Shown here piece by piece: positions 1-6,224 of a stretch of DNA of 8,046 nucleotides; the first letter of the stretch is position 1, and every line of letters begins with the position of its first letter. The notes beneath the pieces were generated by a model. The model was not told the origin of the DNA, ran no database searches, and saw only the letters and a program-made list of their open reading frames with translations. The stretch is from NCBI GenBank assembly GCA_031385325.1, contig JANNBJ010000069.1:1-8046 (forward strand), written 5' to 3'. The DNA is from SYFY01 sp031385325. Its GTDB lineage: Bacteria; Pseudomonadota; Gammaproteobacteria; Pseudomonadales; Azotimanducaceae. The translations under genes and the position numbers were made by a program.

Positions 1-237
1 GACAAGGTTTCCATGTGCAACTACTGGGCAAACCGGCTGTGCTGCGAAGCGGCCGACCGCGCCATGCAGGTGCACGGTGGCCTTGGTTATTCCCGGCACA
101 AGCCGTTCGAGCATATCTATCGCCACCATCGCCGCTATCGCATCACGGAAGGTTCGGAAGAAATCCAGATGCGTCGTATCGCCGGTTACATGTTTGGCTT
201 CATGAAACAGCGCGCGCCCAAGGGTGTAAGGGAGTAG
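1..237 (+). CDS. Acyl-CoA dehydrogenase, C-terminal fragment (5' end outside window)
   Basis: The reading frame is open from the first base and ends at TAG 235-237, giving 78 residues of C-terminus. It carries the classic end of the acyl-CoA dehydrogenase fold: AMQVHGGLGYSR (fragment residues 21-32), an IYRHHRRYRI segment (39-48), then TEGSEEIQMRRIA (49-61). By family knowledge the Glu of the xEGxxEIQ motif (fragment residue 50, codon 148-150) aligns with the catalytic base of MCAD/SCAD-type enzymes, which remove the alpha proton of acyl-CoA while FAD takes the beta hydride. The end lacks the DGPDEVH-type sequence I associate with true ACAD10/11 ACAD domains, so it is probably a general ACAD subgroup. 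The substrate is unknown. It is followed after 90 bp by a kinase gene on the same strand and is probably cotranscribed with it. Confidence 0.93.
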   Translation, partial: DKVSMCNYWANRLCCEAADRAMQVHGGLGYSRHKPFEHIYRHHRRYRITEGSEEIQMRRIAGYMFGFMKQRAPKGVRE

Positions 238-260
238 GAGGGGCGATATTCGGCAATACA

Positions 261-293
261 GTGGTCTCCGGGCTCGACCTGACCGGCGACCAC
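261..293 (+). other. Imperfect inverted repeat in the ACAD-kinase gap
   Basis: Left arm 261-271 (GTGGTCTCCGG) and right arm 283-293 (CCGGCGACCAC) pair at 10 of 11 positions around an 11-nt loop. No T-run follows, so it is not a convincing intrinsic terminator. It lies between two same-strand genes, 20 bp upstream of the next gene's Shine-Dalgarno sequence. It may act in mRNA processing or stability, or be fortuitous in GC-rich DNA. Confidence 0.4.
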
Positions 294-327
294 GCCCACT
301 CAACACACGCAATGGAAGGGAACGCGC

Positions 328-1740
328 ATGAGTGAATTCCAGTCACTCCTGAAAACAGTGCTGGCACGAAAGATCGGTGAGTACCGTGATCTCGTATCGT
401 GTGAACGCTTGTCAGGTGGCGCCAGCCAGGAGACCTATCGCATCGTCATCACCACCGATGCCGGCGAGCAGAAACTCTGCATGCGTCGCGCACCGGGGGG
501 TATCAAGGTTGAAACCGTTGCGCAGCATCCGGGGCTGGCCACGGAAGCACTGCTCATGCAGGTCGCGCGAGAGGCCGGTGTGCCGGAGCCACAGGTTCGG
601 CACGTGCTGACCGATGCCGACGGACTGGGTGACGGGTTCATCATGGAGTGGCTGGAGGGCGAAGCGCTTGGCGCACGAATCGTCAAGGCGCCCGAGTTTG
701 ATGCCATTCGTCCACGTCTGGCCTTTTTGTGCGGACAGTCACTGGCCCGCATCCATAGTGTGGATGTGGTAACCACGGGTTTGTCAGAGCGGCTGGGCCG
801 TCTGACGGCAGAGGAGTTTGTGCACCAGACCTGGGATCGGTACAAATTGCTGGGTACACCGCAACCGATGATCGACTATGCGGCCCGCTGGCTGCTCACG
901 CATCTACCCAAAACCTCACAGCCCGCCTTGGTGCACAACGATTTCCGCAATGGCAACATCATGTTCGATCCCAATGGGATCGTTGCGGTACTCGATTGGG
1001 AAGTGGCACATATCGGTGATCCGATGCGTGATCTCGGCTGGATCTGCACCAACTCATGGCGCTTCGGACGCACTGATCTGCCAGTGGGTGGCTTCGGTGA
1101 ATACCAGGATCTGTTTGCCGGTTACGAGAGTGTCACAGGCAAGCCGGTGGATCCTGCGCATGTGAAATTCTGGGAAGTGTTTGGTTCGTTCTGGTGGGCC
1201 ATCGGCTGCCTTGGCATGGCAGAACACTATCGGTCCGGCCCTGACAAGACGGTTGAGCGGCCCGGTATCGGGCGTCGTTCGTCGGAGTGCCAGGTGGACT
1301 GCGTGAACCTGCTGATTCCCGGTCCGGTGCGTTTGCTTGAGGGCGCGCCCGCCAACGACGGCGACATGCCGCGTCTCGATGAACTGCTCGGCAGCGTTCG
1401 CGATTTTCTGCATGGTGACGTGATGAAGACCATACAAGGGCGCACCAATTTCCTGGCTCGTGTCGCCGGCAATTCACTCGATATCGTGCTGCGGGATCTT
1501 GCCACCGGAACGAGACATCGCGCCGAGGAGCTCTCGCGATTGCAGGTGTTGCTGGGTCGATCAGGATCGTTGCTGGAGTTACGCAGCGCACTCGCCGAGC
1601 AGCTGCGTGCTGGAACGATCAACCTTGATAACAAGGCGCTCACCGATCACCTGCGACAGACGGTGGTGAATCAGGTGGCGATTGATCAACCAAGATATTC
1701 GGGCTACCAGACCGCGGCCAGCCGAGCGGTGAAGGTGTGA
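328..1740 (+). CDS. APH-fold phosphotransferase fused to a C-terminal DUF6285 domain
   Basis: This is a 470-residue cytoplasmic protein with no signal peptide. ATG 328 follows a strong Shine-Dalgarno (GGAAGGG, 314-320) by 7 nt. Residues about 20-330 are an aminoglycoside-phosphotransferase/choline-kinase-like domain: glycine-rich loop SGGASQETY (29-37), CMRRAPGG (51-58), Brenner motif HNDFRNGN (203-210, catalytic Asp205, Asn210), and metal-site region DWEVAHIGDPMRDLGW (223-238). Asn204 replaces the usual Gly of HGD. Residues about 345-460 match my memory of DUF6285: PRLDELLGSVRDFL start, a helical middle, and the QVAIDQPRY end (449-457). DUF6285 is often a separate small protein beside such kinases. 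Sequence resembles kinases paired with acyl-CoA dehydrogenases rather than antibiotic-resistance enzymes. It probably phosphorylates a hydroxylated small molecule or acyl-CoA, but the substrate is not determinable. Its last codons overlap the next gene (GTGA). Confidence 0.88.
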   Translation: MSEFQSLLKTVLARKIGEYRDLVSCERLSGGASQETYRIVITTDAGEQKLCMRRAPGGIKVETVAQHPGLATEALLMQVAREAGVPEPQVRHVLTDADGLGDGFIMEWLEGEALGARIVKAPEFDAIRPRLAFLCGQSLARIHSVDVVTTGLSERLGRLTAEEFVHQTWDRYKLLGTPQPMIDYAARWLLTHLPKTSQPALVHNDFRNGNIMFDPNGIVAVLDWEVAHIGDPMRDLGWICTNSWRFGRTDLPVGGFGEYQDLFAGYESVTGKPVDPAHVKFWEVFGSFWWAIGCLGMAEHYRSGPDKTVERPGIGRRSSECQVDCVNLLIPGPVRLLEGAPANDGDMPRLDELLGSVRDFLHGDVMKTIQGRTNFLARVAGNSLDIVLRDLATGTRHRAEELSRLQVLLGRSGSLLELRSALAEQLRAGTINLDNKALTDHLRQTVVNQVAIDQPRYSGYQTAASRAVKV

Positions 1741-3713
1741 ACGGCGGGTTCCTGGCTCGACAGGAACCCGCTTCAATCCTCTGCAATTTACTGACGCTGT
1801 GTCTGGTTGTTGCTGCGCATTCAGGCTTTGCTCAAGAGTCTTATGGCGGAATCGGCGGCACCAAACATGTCGCCTTGCAGCAGATCACACCGGCCAACGT
1901 GCACACCCTTGTCGAGGCGTGGATCTTCCACACCGGCGATCTCGGCGAGGGATTCGAAAACGAGGAATACAGCTTTCAGACATCGCCCGTGCTGTGGAAC
2001 AGTTCGCTGTTTTTCAGCACCAGTGGTGGCCTGGCCTTTGCGATCGATGCCGTGACGGGAAATGAACTTTGGCGTTTCGACGCCAAAATTCCGCGACAGG
2101 ACACGCACTACTCCGAGCACGCGTCGCGAGGCGTCACGCTGTGGCATGCCGAGAACATCAGTGGTGATGTCCCTTGTTCGCACCGGGTATTCCTGCCGAC
2201 ACGAGTTGGAACCATGGCGGCGCTCGATGCGTTGACGGGAAAGGCGTGCAAGGACTTTGGCGAGCTGGGCATTCTTGATTTGCGTGCGAACGCATTGCCC
2301 GAGAAGGCGGATATCGAACTCAGCGTTGGTGACTACGGCATCACCTCGCCGCCGGTCGTGTATGGCGACCTGATCATTGTCGGCTCGGCGATTGGCGACA
2401 ATCGCGCGGTAGCACTGGAACGTGGCGTGGTTCGGGCGATCAACGCTCGAACCGGCGCAGAAGCCTGGCGTTTCGACCCGATTCCACGCCAGCCCGAAGA
2501 TCCGGCGAGTTCGACCTGGGAAGGAAACAGTGCCAGTCGCACCGGTGCGGCCAATGCGTGGGCTCCCTTGTCTATCGATGTGGATCTTGGTCTGGTGTTT
2601 GTGCCCACCTCGTCTCCCAGTCCGGATTTTTACGGTGGTGAACGCCTCGGCGACAATCGATATGCCAATTCAATTGTTGCGCTGAATGCCGGGACTGGCA
2701 GCGTGGTGTGGCACCAGCAGACGGTGCATCACGATGTGTGGGACTACGACATACCGGCCCAGCCGGTGCTGGTTGAACTCGACGTCAACGGGGTGCGCGT
2801 GCCCGCGGTGGTGGTTGCCACCAAGACTGGCATGCTGTTCAGCTTCCGGCGCGACAATGGCGTGCCCATTCACGGTATTGAAGAGCGGGCAGTGCCGGCG
2901 TCTGACGTACCTGGTGAACGCTTGTCAGCCACGCAGCCCTTTTCATCGATCCCGTCACTGGCATCGCAAAAGGCGTTGACGGCGCAGGACGCCTTCGGCG
3001 TGCTCTATTTTGATCGCCTGGCCTGCGAAGATGTGCTCACAAGCATGCGCACGGAGGGCATCTTCACACCCCCGTCGCTCAAGGGTTCGATCATGAATCC
3101 CGGTTGGGGTGGTGGCATCAACTGGGGAGGTGTCGCCATCGACCCGGAACGTCAGATTGCCATTGCCAACGTCAATCAGCTGCCTGGTCTGGTGCGACTC
3201 ATACCGCGCGAGTCGGCGCAGCAACTGATCGATTCCGGTGAACTAGACGACTGGGATCTGTCGCGCATGCAGGGTACCCCTTACGTCATGGCGCGCCGCA
3301 TCTTCCTGTCCCCGCTCGGATTGCCGTGTACCCAGCCACCTTGGGGAAAGCTGGTCGCAGTCGATCTGCGCACTTCGACCATCCTGTGGGAGCAGCCGCT
3401 TGGCACGACGGAAGATCTGGCGCCGTCGTTCGTGCCGAATTTTGATTGGGGTGTGCCGAACATGGGTGGTCCTCTGGTCACGGCCAGCGGGTTGATCTTC
3501 ATCGGCGCGGCGGTCGAACATGCCTTTCGAGCGTTTGCCATCAAGGATGGCAAGGAGCTCTGGAAAGCACGGCTGCCAACCTCGGCCAATGCCACGCCCA
3601 TCAGCTATGAGATCGATGGCCGGCAGTATGTGGTGGTTGCCGCAGGTGGCCATGGTGGGCTCGGGACGGCGCGGGGTGATGGATTGCATGCGTTCAGGCT
3701 GCCGACTCAGTGA
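1737..3713 (+). CDS. Exported PQQ-dependent dehydrogenase (quinoprotein, glucose/quinate dehydrogenase-like)
   Basis: This 658-residue protein starts at GTG 1737, overlapping the kinase stop by 4 bp. It is the only standard start that keeps the signal peptide; the next in-frame one is TTG at residue 47. Residues 1-32 look like a Sec signal (hydrophobic core about 14-27, likely cleavage after GFA32). The rest is an eight-bladed quinoprotein propeller of the Gcd/quinate dehydrogenase family: YGGIGGTKHVALQQITPANV (36-55), SRGVTLW (130-136), HHDVWDYDIPAQPVL (331-345), TKTGMLF (362-368, Lys363 likely equals E. coli Gcd Lys493), INWGGVAIDP (461-470), LSPLGLPCTQPPW (524-536), MGGPLVTASGLIFIG (576-590), YVVVAAGGHGG (631-641). 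The five-helix membrane anchor of E. coli Gcd is absent, so it should be soluble or loosely bound in the periplasm, passing electrons to quinone or a cytochrome. It oxidises an alcohol, sugar or polyol; which one is unknown. No pqq biosynthesis genes are in view. Confidence 0.92.
   Translation: MNGGFLARQEPASILCNLLTLCLVVAAHSGFAQESYGGIGGTKHVALQQITPANVHTLVEAWIFHTGDLGEGFENEEYSFQTSPVLWNSSLFFSTSGGLAFAIDAVTGNELWRFDAKIPRQDTHYSEHASRGVTLWHAENISGDVPCSHRVFLPTRVGTMAALDALTGKACKDFGELGILDLRANALPEKADIELSVGDYGITSPPVVYGDLIIVGSAIGDNRAVALERGVVRAINARTGAEAWRFDPIPRQPEDPASSTWEGNSASRTGAANAWAPLSIDVDLGLVFVPTSSPSPDFYGGERLGDNRYANSIVALNAGTGSVVWHQQTVHHDVWDYDIPAQPVLVELDVNGVRVPAVVVATKTGMLFSFRRDNGVPIHGIEERAVPASDVPGERLSATQPFSSIPSLASQKALTAQDAFGVLYFDRLACEDVLTSMRTEGIFTPPSLKGSIMNPGWGGGINWGGVAIDPERQIAIANVNQLPGLVRLIPRESAQQLIDSGELDDWDLSRMQGTPYVMARRIFLSPLGLPCTQPPWGKLVAVDLRTSTILWEQPLGTTEDLAPSFVPNFDWGVPNMGGPLVTASGLIFIGAAVEHAFRAFAIKDGKELWKARLPTSANATPISYEIDGRQYVVVAAGGHGGLGTARGDGLHAFRLPTQ
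1744..1771 (+). promoter_or_regulatory. Perfect 11-bp hairpin at the kinase/quinoprotein junction
   Basis: GCGGGTTCCTG (1744-1754) and CAGGAACCCGC (1761-1771) are exact inverted repeats around the 6-nt loop GCTCGA, beginning 4 nt after the kinase TGA. The following bases (TTCAATCCTC) are only mildly T-rich, so it is weaker than a standard intrinsic terminator. The repeat also encodes about residues 3-12 of the quinoprotein signal peptide. A ribosome finishing the kinase gene would cover the left arm, so it could act as a translation-dependent attenuator or mRNA stability element; that role is inference. Confidence 0.6.
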
Positions 3714-3786
3714 CATCTTTTGATCGGTAGCAGGTAAGATTCGAACTCTCTTGAACTTCTAGATATCCCGGTGTGAGTACAACCGC

Positions 3787-4833
3787 ATGACCGACACAGC
3801 ATTGCCAGGCTACGACATTCCGAGCGTTGAACGATGGATGAGTACCCGCGTACCCAGCCTGATTCCGCCGTTGCGCTGGACCAAACTGGAAGGCGGGCAT
3901 TCGAACCTGACGTATCAACTGGAGGACAGCCGCGGTAACAAGGCGGTGATACGCCGTCCGCCGATGGGCGAGTTGTTGCCCAAGGCGCACGATATGGCGC
4001 GCGAGTGGTCGGTGATTTCCGCGCTCGGCACAACACCTGTGCCGGTACCCGCGGCGCTGGGCTTCTGCAGTGATACGTCAGTGACCGGCGCGTTGTTCTA
4101 TCTCATGGGGCACATCGATGGGCATCCGCTGTACAACTCGGATGACACCCGTATGTGGGTGCCGGAGTCACAGCGACAGCGAATGGCCTTTTCTTTTATC
4201 GATGTGCTGGCCGATCTGCACAGTGTCGATCCACTCGCGGTCGGGCTCGCCGATCTTGGCAAGACCGACAGTTACGTTGGCCGGCAGCTGAAAACCTGGT
4301 ATCGATCGTGGACGGCGTCGGTGCCTGGTGCGCAGTACGATGATCCTCGTGCCCACTCGCTGCAGGAGTTTTTCCTGGCCAACCTGCCTGATCAGGGTGT
4401 TGCGCGGATCGTGCATGGTGATTACGGCGTCCATAACGTGCTGATCGGGCGCGATGGCGTGGTGGCGGCAGTGGTTGACTGGGAAATCTCCACACTGGGT
4501 GATCCGCTGGCTGATCTGGCCTACGCCTTGAACCCATGGCCGGACCCGACCGATGCCATTGCGCCAACGGAGACTGCCGCGTTGGGAGTGCCCGGTTTTC
4601 CTAGTCGGACGGTGCTCAAGGATCGATATGCAGCGCGCACCGGGCGAGACCTGTCGCGCCTTGATTATTACATCGGGTTCAATCGCTGGAAGTCTGCCGC
4701 CATCATCCATGGCGTGTATTCGCGTTACATGGAAGGCAAAAAGAGCAGTGAAGGGGTGGACCTCGTGGAATTACGCACGCGAATTGATCAGTCGCTTGCC
4801 TTGGCCGAACAAGCGGTCGCACGATTACGCTGA
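3787..4833 (+). CDS. ACAD10/11-type APH-fold phosphotransferase (phosphotransferase family protein)
   Basis: This 348-residue cytoplasmic kinase is unlike the first one and lacks the DUF6285 tail. It shows the ACAD10/11-type kinase layout: glycine-rich loop LEGGHSNLTYQL (34-45), VIRRPPMGELLPKAHDMARE (54-73), VPVPAALGFC (85-94), FYLMGHIDG (104-112), LADLHSVD (141-148), catalytic motif HGDYGVHN (210-217, Asp212, Asn217) and metal-site segment VDWEISTLGDPLADLAY (230-246). In human ACAD10/ACAD11 this domain is fused to an acyl-CoA dehydrogenase and acts on hydroxylated acyl substrates; here the ACAD is a separate upstream gene. ATG 3787 has only a weak GAG (3775-3777) ahead of it, but the family N-terminus, with a helix before the GG loop, needs this start. 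It follows the quinoprotein by 73 bp and precedes the symporter by 82 bp. Function inferred from family; substrate unknown. Confidence 0.9.
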   Translation: MTDTALPGYDIPSVERWMSTRVPSLIPPLRWTKLEGGHSNLTYQLEDSRGNKAVIRRPPMGELLPKAHDMAREWSVISALGTTPVPVPAALGFCSDTSVTGALFYLMGHIDGHPLYNSDDTRMWVPESQRQRMAFSFIDVLADLHSVDPLAVGLADLGKTDSYVGRQLKTWYRSWTASVPGAQYDDPRAHSLQEFFLANLPDQGVARIVHGDYGVHNVLIGRDGVVAAVVDWEISTLGDPLADLAYALNPWPDPTDAIAPTETAALGVPGFPSRTVLKDRYAARTGRDLSRLDYYIGFNRWKSAAIIHGVYSRYMEGKKSSEGVDLVELRTRIDQSLALAEQAVARLR

Positions 4834-4915
4834 AGTCTCGCGAACGCCTGCTGCACAGCGGCGCGTGATCTCCGATTAACAAGGATGCTGACGCATCACT
4901 CGAACAGGAAATCTC

Positions 4916-6208
4916 ATGAACGCGAGCAACGCCCTGACCCGCTGGATTCTCATTGCGCTGGTAGTTGCAGTAGCCAGTGGGCTGATCCTGCGCGCGCTGT
5001 CGATCGATCCGACGACCTGGATCGAAGTGTGCGGCATGGTCACGACGCTGTTTTTGCGACTCATCAAGATGGTGATCGCGCCGCTCGTGTTTGCCACCCT
5101 GGTGGTTGGCATTGCCAAGATGGGCGAAGTGGAAGCGGTTGGCCGCATCGGCGTCAAGGCCATGGCCTGGTTTGTCAGTGCGTCTCTGGTGTCGTTGACG
5201 CTCGGGCTTATCCTGGTGAACTTCTTCCAGCCCGGGGTCAATCTGGGTATTGAATTGCCTGATGCGGGTGCGACCAGCGGGATTACGGCAACGGCGCTGT
5301 CCTTCCAGGAGTTCCTGCTGCATCTCGTGCCAACCAGTATCGTCGACGGCATGGCGCGTAATGAAATCCTGCAAATCGTCGTGTTTTCGGTGTTCTTCGG
5401 TGTCGCCTGTGCCGCCGTCGGCAAGCCAGCGACCGTGCTGGTGGACGCGCTGGAGGGTGTGTCCTACGTCATGTTGAAGGTCACCATGATGGTGATGTGG
5501 TTCGCGCCGTTTGCGGTGTATGCGGCAGTGTCTTCGGCAATCGCCCGCAGTGGCATTGAAGTGATCGCGGTATACGGAACGTTCATGGGCGAGTTCTACC
5601 TCAGCATCGTCATCCTTTGGATAGTGCTGTTCTGTGCAGCGTGGATGGTGCTCGGCAATCGCGCGGTCGGACTCTTTCGTGCCGTTCGGGAACCGGTACT
5701 GCTGGCCTTTGCCACGGCATCCTCCGAAGCAGCCTATCCAAAAACACTCGCACAGCTGGAGAAATTCGGCTGCAGTAATCGGGTGACTTCGTTTGTGCTG
5801 CCCCTTGGTTATTCGTTCAACCTCGATGGTTCAATGATGTACTGCACGTTTGCGACCTTGTTCATCGCGCAGGCCTACGGCATTGAACTGTCGATGGGTC
5901 AGCAGGTGACCATGCTGCTGATCCTGATGGTCACTTCGAAGGGTATGGCGGGCGTGCCAAGGGCTTCATTGGTGGTGATTGCGGCGACACTTGCACAGTT
6001 CAATATTCCTGAAGCTGGATTGCTGCTGTTGCTCGGGGTGGATCACTTCCTGGATATGGCGCGCTCTGCCACCAACGTGATTGGCAACAGCATTGCCTCG
6101 GCGGTGGTCACCAAGTGGGAAGGGCAGCTGCGACCGGAAGATACCGAAGAGGAAGAACTGAAGGAGGCACTCACCACTGACGTGCCTCATCATCAGAAAC
6201 CAGGATAG
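4916..6208 (+). CDS. Dicarboxylate/amino acid:cation symporter (DAACS family, GltP/DctA-like)
   Basis: This is a 430-residue inner-membrane carrier of normal family length; ATG 4916 follows AGGA (4906-4909) by 6 nt. N-terminal helices (about 10-27, 40-66, 84-103) precede the transport core: serine-rich HP1 FATASSEAAYPKTLAQLEKF (265-284), TM7 sodium-site motif SFNLDGS (300-306, NMDGT in canonical members), HP2 VTSKGMAGVPRASLVVIAAT (339-358), and TM8 LDMARSATNVIGNSIAS (379-395). By alignment with GltPh, Asp380, Arg383, Ser384 and Asn387 correspond to the substrate and ion residues D394, R397, T398 and N401. Arg383 argues for an acidic or dicarboxylate substrate and Asp380 for an amino group, so aspartate/glutamate-like or C4-dicarboxylate substrates fit. 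Asn391 replaces the sodium-binding Asp405. The tail (408-419) is strongly acidic. The stop codon sits inside a hairpin shared with the convergent permease gene. Confidence 0.92.
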   Translation: MNASNALTRWILIALVVAVASGLILRALSIDPTTWIEVCGMVTTLFLRLIKMVIAPLVFATLVVGIAKMGEVEAVGRIGVKAMAWFVSASLVSLTLGLILVNFFQPGVNLGIELPDAGATSGITATALSFQEFLLHLVPTSIVDGMARNEILQIVVFSVFFGVACAAVGKPATVLVDALEGVSYVMLKVTMMVMWFAPFAVYAAVSSAIARSGIEVIAVYGTFMGEFYLSIVILWIVLFCAAWMVLGNRAVGLFRAVREPVLLAFATASSEAAYPKTLAQLEKFGCSNRVTSFVLPLGYSFNLDGSMMYCTFATLFIAQAYGIELSMGQQVTMLLILMVTSKGMAGVPRASLVVIAATLAQFNIPEAGLLLLLGVDHFLDMARSATNVIGNSIASAVVTKWEGQLRPEDTEEEELKEALTTDVPHHQKPG

Positions 6209-6221
6209 ACGGCGTCTATCC
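6203..6221. terminator. Short hairpin at the convergent gene ends (possible bidirectional terminator)
   Basis: GGATAGAC (6203-6210) and GTCTATCC (6214-6221) form an exact 8-bp inverted repeat with a 3-nt loop. The symporter stop codon TAG (6206-6208) lies in the left arm, and the permease stop (complement of 6225-6227) is 4 bp beyond the right arm. Neither side has a proper T-run; the minus-strand side continues TGGTTTCTG. It is placed where a shared terminator is expected, but strength is doubtful. Confidence 0.5.
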
Positions 6222-6224
6222 CTA

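Noticed and set aside
328..1740. Antibiotic-resistance aminoglycoside phosphotransferase
   Set aside because: The APH fold is shared by many kinases; the DUF6285 tail, the ACAD neighbour and the motif pattern fit a metabolic kinase, not a resistance enzyme.
3721..3786. TTCGAATC on the minus strand (3738-3745), resembling a tRNA T-arm, and a TTGAAC/TAGATA pair resembling a promoter
   Set aside because: No acceptor stem, anticodon arm or D-arm can be formed around the TTCGAATC. TTGAAC and TAGATA are only 3 bp apart, so they cannot be a -35/-10 pair. A near-repeat of ten bases (3741-3750 and 3751-3760) is too weak to call.
4168..4710. A 180-codon minus-strand frame inside the second kinase
   Set aside because: Antisense shadow of a gene with intact kinase motifs.
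4834..4915. Hairpin around GCTGCACAGC in the kinase-symporter gap
   Set aside because: Only about five pairs including a wobble, and no T-run; expected by chance in GC-rich DNA.
4703..5374. A 223-codon minus-strand frame across the kinase-symporter junction
   Set aside because: Its His/Gln/Arg-rich composition is typical of antisense reading, and it overlaps two well-supported genes.
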